From Gonapodya prolifera JEL478 (lineage: Eukaryota; Monoblepharomycota; Monoblepharidomycetes; Monoblepharidales; Gonapodyaceae): DNA of 64,000 bases. The first letter of the stretch is position 1, and each line of letters opens with the position of its first letter. The notes under the pieces are model-generated. The model was given only the letters and a program-made list of their open reading frames with translations, had not been told where the DNA came from and did no database searches. The stretch spans positions 124,001 through 188,000 of the forward strand of contig KQ965750.1 in the NCBI GenBank assembly GCA_001574975.1. Direction: 5' to 3'. Of the stretch, positions 47,196 to 58,655 are shown piece after piece. The translations under genes and the position numbers were made by a program.

Positions 47196-47293
47196 CGCGT
47201 TGATTTGAGATGTTCTTGATATAAAAAATCCAGACCACGACCGACCGCAGCGCCGTCTTGTAAATCAATAAGTGCCGCGGTCGTCATCCGATA

Positions 47294-48341
47294 GTAATGC
47301 GATTCATCTTTCCCCTCGCCACTTTCCTCTCTTGCGCACTTCCGCTCGCTGTTGCAGAAAGTGGAGATTCCATCGTGGCGGGACGCGGCTCACCCATCGA
47401 TCTGACGGACACAACATTTGATTCAGCTGTGAGTCGCAACTGATCGTGAACTGTTTCGAGTCATACTTGTGAGCATGGTTGCGTATAGCTTCGAGAGTAC
47501 CCCGCACATTCTTGGCTCCTTGAGCTCTACGCGCCATGGTGTCGATACTGCCAGCAATTCGCGCCCCAGTATATTCAGGTTGCGAAGGCAGTCCATCAAT
47601 CCCCTGAGGAATTCGGAAACGTGATGGTGGCACGAATTGATATTGAGGCAAACCCTGCCCTGGCCGCGCGGTTCATGGTAACAAGGTGCGATTTTCCTTT
47701 CACAGCGACAACGTTTGACATGGGCGCGTGTCCAAGAGAAGTGCTTTTATGGTCCGCTAATTTAATCGTTTGCGCAGACTGCCCTCCTTCTATTACATTA
47801 CTGGGAAGAGCGTATTTCCGGTCGAATTGAACTCTCGCTCTCAGAATGCATTGCTATACTACCTAGCGGACCAAGATTGGAAGAGCGCCAAAGCAGTGTC
47901 GTGGCTCATGGGTCCCTTTGGGCCAGTGTAAGCTCCTGGACGCTTCTTTCCTCCAAATTGCGTCGCCCATCTCATCATCTGCGTCAACTCCGGGGTTGTC
48001 AGAGCACGCCTTCTTGGATTCACAGCACGCCTTATGTTCTTGGTCCAAAGTCTTGGCAATAGTGCGAAGGGTCTATTCAGCTGGGTTCCGTAAGTGCTTT
48101 GTTGCTTGGTTTGAACCAACAACTTGGTCAACTCACCTGTGGGTGCAGCCAAGAATATCTTCCCGTCCTTCTCTTCCTCGTTTTTCTTATTCCTATCGGC
48201 GCGCTCGTTGGCTCGCTGTACTGGACATCGGCCTCCCTCAAAGCTCGTCGTGATGAAAAAGCCGAGCAAGATTCAACTACTAGCTCCCAAACTGCGCCGA
48301 AAGTAGAGAAAGCTGGGAGAGCTTCCAAGAAAAGAGATTAA
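47294..48341 (+). CDS. ER membrane thioredoxin-related protein (TMX/PDI type)
   Basis: Five exons (47294-47428, 47489-47685, 47778-47927, 48003-48089, 48149-48341) join in phase to 253 residues. The signal peptide is MRFIFPLATFLSCALPLAVA. The thioredoxin domain carries APWCRYCQQFAP (Cys63-Cys66), a redox CxxC, and a conserved LPSFYYITG strand with its cis-Pro. One transmembrane segment (YLPVLLFLVFLIPIGALVGSLYW) precedes a charged tail ending KKRD, a dilysine KKxx signal for retrieval to the ER. It should catalyse or sense disulphide exchange in the ER lumen as a type I protein. Confidence 0.92.
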
Positions 48342-48456
48342 TTTTGCTGTAATGTAATATGCTTCATGTGGTTATGCCGCTCGCCTATGATACGGTGAGG
48401 CGGTGCAGCCGCCAAAAGGCACATCAATATCGGTCAACCGGCAATCTCCCAATTCG

Positions 48457-49403
48457 ATGGCTCGCGAGCGGCATTTTCTACCATCTCTCCCCACACTTGC
48501 AATTGCGCTGCTTACGGTCGCTTTCTTTGCCGGAAAGCTCGTTGAAGCTGGAACATGCTAGTAAATAACGATGCGGCGATGAAACAATCATGCCACACCG
48601 AACATTCTTTCCACAGCTGCCTTTGCTGCAACACAGCCAATTGTGATGGATCCCGTATGCACTTGGTGTACTCTCTGAAATCGACCCTTCTTACAGAAAA
48701 GATGGTTTCTAGAGACGAGGATCCTTTCCACGAGCCTGTCTAGCTCTCGATGTACACGACTAAACTGCCCATCGAGCGCTTTTTCACCGCCGGTACGAGA
48801 AAGGGCGGGGANGGGGGTGGTAATTTCAAAATTCCTAATACTGTCCAATTGCAGTGTGCTTACTCGGGCACAGCATACTGCCAAGGCGGAGTAAGTGACC
48901 TTCCAGTCTGTAACAACGTGTCATCGTGTGAGTGTGGATGAGAATTCTTGCCTTGTGTGCTGAATTGAGATCCCCTCAATTCGTTCCAAGTTACGAGAAC
49001 AGTGATTATTGCAGCCTCTTCCGCAAGCGTAGCGGGTTTTTTCTTCATATTCTTGTGCGTTACTTGGTTTTCGTTTCGTATCCATGTTTTCATTTGTCAT
49101 TTTTCTATAGGTGCTGCTACTTTTGCTGCTGTCGTCTATCGGTGAGCTTGCGTCGAATTACATTATAAAAGTCAGAGGTTTGACCTCTTCTTGTCTACTA
49201 ATAGGCACCTTACTACACGACATACACGACGTACGCCCCTTGGCCCACGGCTCCGAAGACAACGTACGTCACCGTGGAAGGTGGTCAGACAGTGAGTTTA
49301 TTTTGCTGTAAACTGCCTTCGAGTGATGCGATTCTGATGGCATCTGGGGCAGCTGTACACGACAACAAGCGCCAACCCTTACAATGTATACACTCGTTAC
49401 TGA
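48457..49403 (+). CDS. small Cys-rich type I membrane protein
   Basis: Seven exons (48457-48560, 48617-48665, 48855-48927, 49015-49066, 49111-49141, 49205-49291, 49353-49403) can be joined in phase to about 148 residues. Signal peptide to about residue 31; a short ectodomain with paired cysteines (CYCLCCNTANC, CAYSGTAYC, LPVCNN); one TM (GFFFIFLCVTW) immediately followed by a cysteine cluster CCYFCCC, likely palmitoylated; then a Tyr/Thr tail (APYYTTYTTYAPWP ... NPYNVYTRY). No family recognised. The exon 2/3 junction is the least certain; the intron there holds the single ambiguous base of the window (48812). Confidence 0.6.
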
Positions 49404-49551
49404 GTCTATTTTGTAAGGTCTTTGAGACGTTATAATTGTTTTCTCGAGATGTGGTAATGCGTAGTTGATTAGTAGATTAGTAATTCTATTCGAAGAAAGT
49501 TGGCGAAAAAAAAAAAGGTCGGCTGAACTCTCTCGCACCATCGACGTGAAC

Positions 49552-52500
49552 ATGCAATCAGCGCAGGCGCAGCTGCAGCGACCACCGCAGCAACGATCTG
49601 AGATTCTAAGCGAGCAGACTTCGCTTACCGCCATAAAGAATCTCCTGGGTATGTTCAAGTCAACGGTCTGTCAGAACGAGTTTCAAGGCACTGAACCCTT
49701 CCACTGTGGGCGTTTTAGGTACAGCTCTTGCTTCCATCACGTGAGTGTGGCTCAAATTTTGCGTGTATGCTCGTTTTACGCGGAAAATTGCTCAACTCGT
49801 GGTGCTCCCGTTGTTCGCACGTTCAAAAATGTTCCATCGTGCCCGTATTCCCAAGTTATCTTCGCGGATTCTTTCCGGAGGAGTACTATAGAGACCAAGG
49901 TATTTGATTTTTCTGACTCGGTCGTTTTACCAAAGATTCGAGAACATCTTCTCATTCCATTCTGCACCTTTGTCCATCCCCACCTTGCGCCTTCTCAATC
50001 TCTCCAATTTTCTCACCAATTTGTGCTTTCATCGATCCTTTAAAAGCTGTCGCGGGTGTTCGAATCAAGACTTTCCAACGGGGTGCCGCCTCCGAGGCTG
50101 ATGAAATCGCTGATTGGATAGAAAAGGGCGTCTCAGACGCAATCGAAAAGAAATACGTAGGTTTTTTTCACTCATTTGAAGCCCAAGTTCGCCTTCCTTG
50201 CGGTGTTGACTCATATTTCTCAAAGCTTCGTTCCGTCGTCTTTGGTATATTTCTGGACCCCAGGTAGGTCACCCATTAGCCGTTCGGGTTTTATTTCTTC
50301 TCTCCTCATAGATTTGTGTTTCGTCACTCAGCAAACCCAACGATCTCGTCGAATCATACACGTTTTCCTTCACGTATCCTTCGTCCCGCGTCCACTGGTC
50401 CTTTCAACATACTTCTTCCACCGTGCAGACAAACCAGTCTGAAGTCAAGGGCAAAGGCAAAGGGAAGGGTGGTGGCAAGATGAGCCAGCAGAAGGATGAC
50501 GCTATCGATGGGGGGGTCGGAAAAACGAAGGAGGATATGAGGAAGGCAACAGTGGTACTGGTGAGTAAAAGTGATTTGTTCGACGGTTGGGATGAGATGT
50601 CGCTCGTCGCGTTGGCAATTTGCGTGAGAATTAATGCTGGAAAGCGTTACTTTATCACCGAAACCTCTTTGCTAAAATATCTGTTCGTTCTCCACAATAG
50701 CTCAGAAAACTTCTCTATGTGACACAAACACTCGCGGTGAGAACTTTCGTGGTCGTTGGTTCAATTTACATTCGTTATCCTCCATTCAAACCCTTTTCCC
50801 ACCAACCATCAAATGTTGTCCACCAGCCTCTCCCAGATGATCGTTACATCACTATGAAACTGTTCTACTACGATGACATTACACCAGCGGACTACGAACC
50901 ACCTGGGTTCGTCGCTCCACCTTCAGAACTCGAAGGTGCGTTGTAAGACAGTAGTTCCGGGAACTTCCCGATTTCATTGACGAGATTCTTGTATCATACG
51001 ACATGTGCACCCATCATGCCTATCTGTACGCCGACTTTGCTCCCGAAAGGAAATTTTGCCTTTGGTGAAGAGCCAAGCCGGACGGCAATAGGGACTATCG
51101 AGACTCGTAAGTCTTACATGACCAACACCTCGAGTATCAACTTCCCACGCAGCCTTTCCTTGTTTCAGATCACCACACGCTCTCACTGAGAATTCGCACT
51201 ACCTGCGAAGATGCCACCGCATCGCGCTCTGATGAGATTCAAGAAAGTGAAGCACCCTTCATCAGTTCCCAAGGGCGTCCTGGTACCGTTAACGATGAGG
51301 CAAGGATAGCTGAAGACGAGCCCGGAGTGTTTGGTGGGGTGAGAAAAGATGTCAAGAAGTATGTGAGACAAGAGCAGCGGGTCAACGAAGACGAGGAGGA
51401 GGATGTGGATGTGGTGGGGAGTTGGGACCAGCAAAGTGACAAGAGTGACAAGACGCAGAATGGTCAGTCGTCGAGGTCGCAAAATATGGTGTCCGGCATT
51501 GTTGATGTGGCTATGGAGGAGACGGACGAAAGCTTACTTGGTGGTGCTAAGGTCGCTGGTTTGGCTGAGCGTGAGTACATGGGATTTCGCGCACTCTCTC
51601 AGATCAACACGTTAACAAACAATTTCTTCTCTGTCAAAACCTTTTAACAATGATAATACCCTCAATTCACTCCCACCCTTCCAAATGGGTGTAACGCACA
51701 CCATAGCGTCGTACTCATTTGCGGACACAGACATCTTGAACAGCTCGCACGGTACCACGGGATCAGTATCGCAGATGGAAAGCCAGAGAAGAATGAGGCC
51801 TGGAATGGAAGAAGAAGAAGGAGACGAGGTCTTTGGGATGTATAGTGAGCATGAATCGGGCAACTCGCAGAGACGCTTTTGTGATATTCCTCCATTTTCC
51901 ATTTTCTGTAGAGTCCCACCGCTTCGCCCCGTCACCGTTCAGTCCCACTGTCACCGACGGGGAAAACACACAGGCTCTCATCCGCGACCTCGCCAGGGGC
52001 GAGTCTGGACCGGATACTTCACGACTTCTCGGCGAGACTCGCGAGGTGACGAACGGTGTGGATAGACGCGAGATTAATGACGATGGCTCGAGGAGATTCT
52101 CGAGAGTTTCACCACATGGGATCGTGTTGCAACCAACCAGGGGCCTATCAAAGGAGGGGTTGTGTTTGCCAGATCTCATGGATGGGGCATCACAAAATGG
52201 GAACGAAACCAACCAGAACAAATTGATTCCAAACAGCCAAGATCACACCATGAATGAGACAGAGCTTTTCGCTGATCACATGCAGATTGATGAAAGAGAA
52301 CGAACTATCGACCTCCCAGTTCCTTCGAAAGGGGTTCGTGGTGGTATTGTTCCGAAAGGGAAAGGAGAAGATCAAAGGGTGATACCGAGTGGGCAATCGA
52401 GGGGTGGGCTCAGACGTTACGAGATCCCGACCCTTACACAGGAGCTCAATATTGAGATGAGTGACCCTGGTCAGAGGATCATACCAGGTCCATCTCGCGG

Positions 52501-53955
52501 AAAGGGAAAAGTCAAAACGGTTGCAAATGACGACGCGATGGATGTTGATAGTAGTGGTTGCTTTTCTGGTCTCCGCCGGGCAAAAAAGGTTCTCCCAACG
52601 TCAGAAGACGAAACAAGAGAGATGATGTGCATTTGTGGGGATGACGCTGTGAGGATCAAGCCCATAATTGAGTATCTGTGATAATCTCATCTGGCATCTA
52701 CTCGTTGCGTAGGATGACGGTGTGATGATTCAGTGCATGACGTGCCAAGTTTGGGCACATGCTTCTTGCCACGGTGAGACCGCTTTCACAATCAATTCAA
52801 CTTTCTGTCTGATTTTATTGCGGTGCAGGCTTCTGGAGCGCTCGCGAGGCGGACAAGAGTGATCACATATGTCTCCCTTGCCAAAACGAGAGCAACAGCA
52901 TCAAATGGGATCTGGACGAGTGCGCTGACGTTGCTCTATTGAGAAGATCGTTGAGAATATGTTGGGCTGAGGGATTCCAAAGCATGAATGCACTTCGTGC
53001 TCGGCTAGGTGCGTGCTCAAGTCGTTGATGTTCCATTCCTTTTTCCATCATGAAGATGTTCTCTTTGCAGAGTGCCACTTGTCTACCGCAAAGAATATTG
53101 TTGAAAGAATGAAGAAAGCGGGGCTTCTCAGATGCAAAGGAAAGCAAAGGGTAAATCTTGTCACGACCGTCGACGCTTCCAGTTGCTGACTATCCCAAAT
53201 TTTCCGACAGAGCGGAAAGCTGGAGTTTGTTAGCGATAAAGCCTCTTGCGATCGTCTATTCAGAACCCCGTTTGTTCGTGAAAGGGTGGTACAGGTGCGA
53301 ACAACTTTGCTTCAGTTTGACATGGACACTCAATGCAATCTAACCTCGTTGATGCGCAGATTGAGACAATTACAATACCTAGCGATGCAGAGGCTTTCCC
53401 GGAAGCATCTTCTATTGAAATGAACGGGGCCGAAAACCAGCCACCTTCAGTGATATCACCAGTTTCCAACCAAGGCCCAATGACGCAGACCATGATGAAT
53501 CGGATTCCTCTAGCAGAGACAGCTCGAGAAATTAATTACGACAACCATCTCATCACGCCGCGGGCCAGTGTGCTCAAGAAAAAGCGTCCACTCGAGGGTG
53601 CAGATCAGACTAAGGGAGAACAGAGTGCACCAAGAGCTGAAGAAGTGCCGATATTCAAGCAGCCATCTATTCATCAAATCTCGCTGAGTCACGTGAGCGA
53701 CTGTTATAGGAAGGTGCCTTGCGTTGTTTGAACACGTTTTATAATCACGAACAGGAAGTGGAGCATTTCAGTGCGTCGCAAGACAGTCAACTCTCTCAGC
53801 TTCCCGTTACAGTGCCACGTGCTCGAGTGGATGCATTGGGTGAATGTGCGACCGCATCACCAGCGCCATCAAGCACACATCAATCCGTCATAGGAGGCAA
53901 AAAGCGTAAAGTGTCGGTTCCGAGGAAGCATGTCACAATGGAAGGTCGGATGTAG
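49552..53955 (+). CDS. HOP1: meiotic chromosome-axis protein Hop1 (HORMA + PHD)
   Basis: Eighteen exons join in phase to about 985 residues: 49552-49648, 49719-49740, 49856-49899, 50047-50156, 50226-50263, 50332-50560, 50701-50736, 50827-50935, 51050-51106, 51169-51570, 51707-51844, 51912-52648, 52713-52773, 52829-53008, 53071-53150, 53211-53294, 53360-53692, 53755-53955. The HORMA domain (about 15-270) shows SEQTSLTAIKNLLG, ADEIADWIEKGVSDAIEKKY, LPDDRYITMKLFYYDDITP and GTIETHHHTLSLRI. A PHD finger near 665-712 has CIC, CMTC, HASC and CLPC pairs. A winged-helix-like segment follows (TAKNIVERMKKAGLLRC). The end KKRKVSVPRK is a likely nuclear signal and may be a closure motif. Hop1 builds the axis that controls meiotic recombination, so this fungus is probably sexual. 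Confidence 0.95.
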
Positions 53956-54087
53956 GAACGATCTTTGAGCAGAAATTCTTTTCTTTTCTATTTCCCAAAT
54001 GTAATTGTTAGAGATAAAGCTAAAAGAAGATTGGGTATTTTGGAATAAAGGGATTTGGACTAAATCGTATGTCGCACGACGTTGGAA

Positions 54088-54648
54088 ATGTCGTCTGAAC
54101 ATGAACATGGGATTAAGGTCGTAGCAGGGCAAGAAAGCCCCGATGTCGCAATGGACACAGTGTCTGTTGATCCCCCTCCTGATGCGATCGCGCGCTCCCT
54201 TCGAGATACGATCGTTCCTGCAGTACAGGAGTTTGACTTGGCCGTCATTGGAGCTCGAAACAGCCAGATGGAGCTATGGAATGAGCTAGAGCGATTATCC
54301 GCAGGTCAGTATCGTTCGTGATAGCCGTGGACAGAATCTGGATGGTGGCTAGTTGGTGAAAAACCTTGGCATTTTGGTTTGACCTCGATTGTTATTTGGG
54401 TCCTTCAAGAGCTCGACCTTTTTTTCACATCGACGACGCCCGCGACACCGCTCAGTGGGTCCCTTTATACCACAATGTCCGGATCTTCGCATGCTGACAG
54501 AGACCGTGCTGTGGAAGCGGCGATTCGGAAGGTGGACTCGTTGAGGAAGCGATTGGTTGTGGTGAATTCCACTTTGATTGGATTGAAAGACAGGCTGGAG
54601 ATTGCGACTGTGACACTCGCTCGAAATCGTGACGAGAAGGTCCCATAA
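54088..54648 (+). CDS. BLOC-1 subunit, Snapin family
   Basis: Two exons (54088-54304, 54410-54648) join in phase to 151 residues. The conserved Snapin helix is clear: LRDTIVPAVQEFDLAVIGAR followed by NSQMELWNELERLSAELDLF, then a second helix (RKVDSLRKRLVVVNSTLIGL). Snapin-type subunits form BLOC-1 with other coiled-coil proteins and act in endosome-to-lysosome-related-organelle sorting and SNARE binding. The ATG used is the first in this frame after a stop. Confidence 0.88.
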
Positions 54649-54740
54649 AGTGGAATTAGTTGTAAAAACTGCATATGTTTTTGAGGAATTTCCGCCGTCG
54701 GCGGTCTGAGAACGAAGACAACCAATTTTGCATCCGAACA

Positions 54741-55510
54741 ATGAGCCTTTCCCGAATCAATCTCCAAGCCATCCAGCTACCGCGAACCATCGTCGCGCAT
54801 CGTTCTCTCGCTCCATCACTCTCCCCAGTTGCCCCCACCCTCCTCTCGAATCGCTGGAAGCAGACAATCACAAGGACCCATCAACAACTCGTCGATGAAG
54901 CAAATGCTTCCGTAGAAGTTCTGCAGCCAAAACAAGTGGCGCAGATTGTCGAAGATCCGGATGTTCTCGTGGTGGATTTGCGGGAGTAGGTTGCCGTGTC
55001 TTGAAACGTTGGAATCGCATCCGGCTCTTACCGCATTTTATCAGCCCGAGAGAGCTTGAAAGGGAGGGAAAGATACCTGGATCTTTTCATTGCCCTCGCG
55101 GAATGCTCGGTATGTACTTGGAATCATCGCCCGAAACATTTGGATCCGAATTCATTGATTGAGCGTGGGGAATGGCACAATGTGTATCCCGGAGAAGCTC
55201 TAAAACATTGCAGCAAGCAAATGTCCTCAATCAAAGGAGATGGTCGCACTGCTATCCGAGCAAGTTCGCTAATGTTTCTAATTTTTCTTTTCCAGAGTTC
55301 TGGATCGACCCCACTAGTCCATACTACAAGAAGCAGTTTGAGGCTGATCGGAAGAAGATAGTCTTCTATTGTGCAGGGGGACTGCGGAGCGCGCTCTCAG
55401 CGAAGACAGCCCAAGACATGGGTCTTAAACCCGTCGCACATATGGACGGTGGTTTTTCGTCATGGAAAAAGGAAGGTCTACCAGTAGAAGAACACAAAAA
55501 GCGTCATTAG
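54741..55510 (+). CDS. mitochondrial rhodanese-domain sulfurtransferase
   Basis: Three exons (54741-54985, 55045-55109, 55296-55510) join in phase to 174 residues. The first 40 residues (MSLSRINLQAIQLPRTIVAH...) lack acidic residues and are Arg/Ser rich, as in mitochondrial targeting peptides. The rhodanese fold shows VLVVDLRE, IPGSFHCPRGM, and the active loop FYCAGGLRSA with catalytic Cys129, then HMDGGFSSWKKEGLP. It should transfer sulfane sulfur via a persulfide. A longer start at 54675 is possible but would hide the targeting peptide. Confidence 0.92.
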
Positions 55511-55808
55511 CATTTATGGAAGTAATGAATCGTGGCTGTGACACCACCAAAACGCCACTGCCCTTTCCACTCCACACAATCACCCCGCATCATCAACTCC
55601 CGCCCCTCACCTCATTGCTTACGACGTATATTCGCCTATTGTCTCAGTTTCTCGAGGAAGGACACCATTGGGGACGATAAATCTGGGCCCGATTTTGCAG
55701 AACCCTTGAGCAAGGAAAGACCGCCGAAGTGTCCAAGGAATCGACAGTGCCTGCAGTACATACCGCGATTGATTCTACCGTCACCTGGAGCGACTGTGCG
55801 TCAGAGCA
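55511..55808. other. intergenic region, nothing recognised
   Basis: About 298 bp between same-strand genes; presumably a 3' UTR and a promoter. No feature seen. Confidence 0.45.
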
Positions 55809-58310
55809 ATGGTCCCCGCATTCCAGAGTACCTTGCGCAGTGATTCGGGACCACCTTCAACCCGTATTCCAACTTCCTTGTGTTCCAATTCGACACACGA
55901 TGGTGCATCATCTTCCACTCGACACATACATCGCCCGAGCACCCGCCGTAGTTTCCGACTCAGCGTTCAGGTGCTCGCCCTCGTTGCAGGGACCGCGGCC
56001 ATACTTACTTGCCAAGCGTTTGGAGCTCTTTTGATATACCAGCAAGAATATTATCCGACTTCGGGGTGTTCTGGTGCGTCGCGGCCCCCTTTGTTGAGCG
56101 ATGCCCCTGTAATCGGATTGAAACAACCTAAATAGGTACTCCGAGCACCGTCATGGTCCGTTCCTACACGGTATCGGCATCGCTCAACGTCACGTGTGAC
56201 ACACTCAGTGTGGGGACGTGTCAGTCCAATCCTCTGAGCACGGCGAATTACATTTCAACAATGTCCACGTACTGCACGGTTGCAGATAATGACAATTTCT
56301 GCCTTCCACCGTGGATGCAAGATCTTAGTGGTAAGTACATAGTAACGTGAGGCCGACTCCATGTGATTCCGCAATCTAACAATCTCCTGCTGACTCTAAG
56401 GATTATACGAAGCCCAAGTCAGCTACCAGTCTGGCTCGCAATGCAATGGCGCACCATTCTCTCTGACGTTCTTGTCCAAAAGTCCCGAATGTACCTTGCG
56501 CCCATCGGATCAACTTACGTCCGGCTCAGATGGTGCCCAGAACTACTACACCTTGGCCTGTAATCAGGATGGAACCGGATCGTACAACTTCTATTCCGAT
56601 GTTGGATGCGGAAGTGCTTCTCGGACTGCATTTGCCGCGATTGACACAAAGGCATGCGAGGCGGCATCTGGGGGTCCCATCAGGAGGGCCTGTATTTCAC
56701 AACAAAGCGCTGCCGCCGGAGGGGTGAGCAACATCGCCAATGCCCTGAGTGGACTGACCGTGTGCCCTACAAGTGGAGCGAATGTTTTCTGGGCCGGCGC
56801 AAATGCCACTGGTTCCATTGCAAGATTAAACAAGTGGGCCAGAGCTGTTGTTAGGACGGGCAATGGAATGGGTATGTTGCCGAGGTATTTTTGTTCTGTT
56901 CCTGGTTTCCCAATCATCTTGTCATTAGCAAATTCCGTTTCACCTTATTCTCTGATTGCTGGGAGTGTTGCCACGACCGCGGCGTCTTCAGGACCGAACG
57001 CAAACTTGATCGCTACCATTATAGTATCTGGGATTTTCGCGGCAGTCATTCTTGGATTTGCGGCAAGTTCTCTCGCGGAATTCCACAAGAAGAATGATGG
57101 CGATGACGATGACGATGATATGATTGATGACGAAGATGGCGGTTACATGGGGGTGGACAATGAAAGCGTAAAGAGCGGCAGTGTTTTGAGCTTTGCGGCA
57201 CCAAGTGACAGGTCTGCAAGGACGAACAGTGCCACTGGGGCCAAGTTGCCCCCAGGTCCTAATCTCAATGGAAGACGAACGACCAGCACCCCCAACCTCC
57301 CAGGAATGATGCCACCTCAAGACCAAATGGATGCGTCCTCAAACGATGGATCGCTTGGGCGACGCACTCGCAACTGGATCGCCACCGGTCCCAACGGCCT
57401 TCCAGGTAATAATGCAGGAATGTACAGAAACCGGAGCGCCCAAGATCTCAAAGAGCTTGGTTTTATGGGACATGATGATGGGAGCGGCGCGGCGACCAGT
57501 GATTCCGAAGTGGACGATGGTGGAAGTCGCAAAATTCTGTGGATGGGAGCAACAGCTGCAGCGAGAGCGAAGGGAAAGAGTGTGGTGAAAGATGAGCTCA
57601 CAGCGCAAACGCCGCAACACCTTCCCCCGTCTCCTGGACTTACTCCCACACCCATCGCTTCCCAATTCGCGTACTCCCCTGGATACGGGGGAACAGGATC
57701 ACCCTCACCCGCACCATCTCCTTCACCTGCACCGATGGCAGTTGCGTCTCCTGGGGCAGTGCCTCTTGTTGCACCTCTTGCTGTACCCGCAGCGCAGAAA
57801 GCCCTGCCCCCATCACCTGTATCTGTGAAACACGGCCCACGTCCTCTTTCTCCCTTGCAACAAGTCGTCGCAGCTGCGCCATCGTCTCCTACACAACCTT
57901 CACCTTCGGGACCAACTGCGCCAGCAGCGTTCTTGGCGGTCCCTTATGCCGCCACCCCTTCCGGACGGCCAAGCCCGCCATCGCCATCATCATCGACGCT
58001 CACAGGAATGCAGCAGCCCGGAACAGGTCAAGCAGGTCAAAGTGGCAGTGCACCACCATCGCCCACCCTGCCTCCGTCACCTGCCTCAATGCGAGCCGCA
58101 GCTGCAGCCGCCTTGGCAGCCGAAAACTCTCTTCCAGAGCTGTCTCCATTGCCTCAAGGTGCAAACCTTGATCGCAAAGGCAAAGCACATTCTGGCGTTT
58201 TTGACGGACAATTGCCAGTTCGGTATTCCTCCACAATGATGACTACCGACAGTCAGACCGGAATTGCAGAGAATCGGCACAACATGGAAGGTTATGGGAG
58301 CAACTATTAA
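55809..58310 (+). CDS. membrane glycoprotein with Cys-rich ectodomain and long disordered tail
   Basis: Four exons (55809-56073, 56136-56330, 56401-56871, 56929-58310) join in phase to about 770 residues. A basic Ser-rich N-terminus is followed by a hydrophobic anchor (VQVLALVAGTAAILTCQAFGALL). The ectodomain (about 90-345) has regularly spaced cysteines and several N-glycosylation sites (NVTCDTLSVGTC, CLPPWMQDLS, CNGAPFSLTF). A second membrane helix (NLIATIIVSGIFAAVILGF) precedes an acidic DDDDDD stretch and a 400-residue Pro/Ser/Ala-rich tail. Both ends would be cytosolic. Family not recognised; a surface sensor or adhesin is a guess. Intron 3 is 57 nt and keeps the frame if retained. Confidence 0.75.
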
Positions 58311-58655
58311 TCGTGCCTCATTGGGACGCTGTATTAGGGTCGTTTAAGTCACCAGTTCAGTTTCAGCAGCAAGCAGAATACTTACACAATAGACATCATT
58401 TCTCGTTCAACTTTTCGAAGTCCGTAATTCAGTTACCCTCTCGTACTTGCGTTCTTTTGTAATAGATTTCTCTACACTTTACCTAACATACATTTCCGCT
58501 CTTCTCTATTTATTACCTACACACTTTTCATTGTTGCTGAAAACCGTTTCTATGCGGAGATCCTCGCTGAACAGGGGATCCTCGCTGAACATTGATACAC
58601 TCGTAGGGCTCTGAGAGATACCGACATATAAATTTTGCATCATCCAAAGGCCACA
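58311..58655. other. convergent intergenic region with a short direct repeat
   Basis: The 345 bp hold two 3' UTRs. Around 58558-58592 the unit gatcctcgctgaaca occurs twice in tandem (about 19-nt period). Nothing else is recognisable. Confidence 0.55.

Noticed and set aside
48780-48850. Ambiguous base in a G-rich stretch as a gene break
   Set aside because: It falls inside an intron of the Cys-rich membrane protein gene and does not touch the coding frame.
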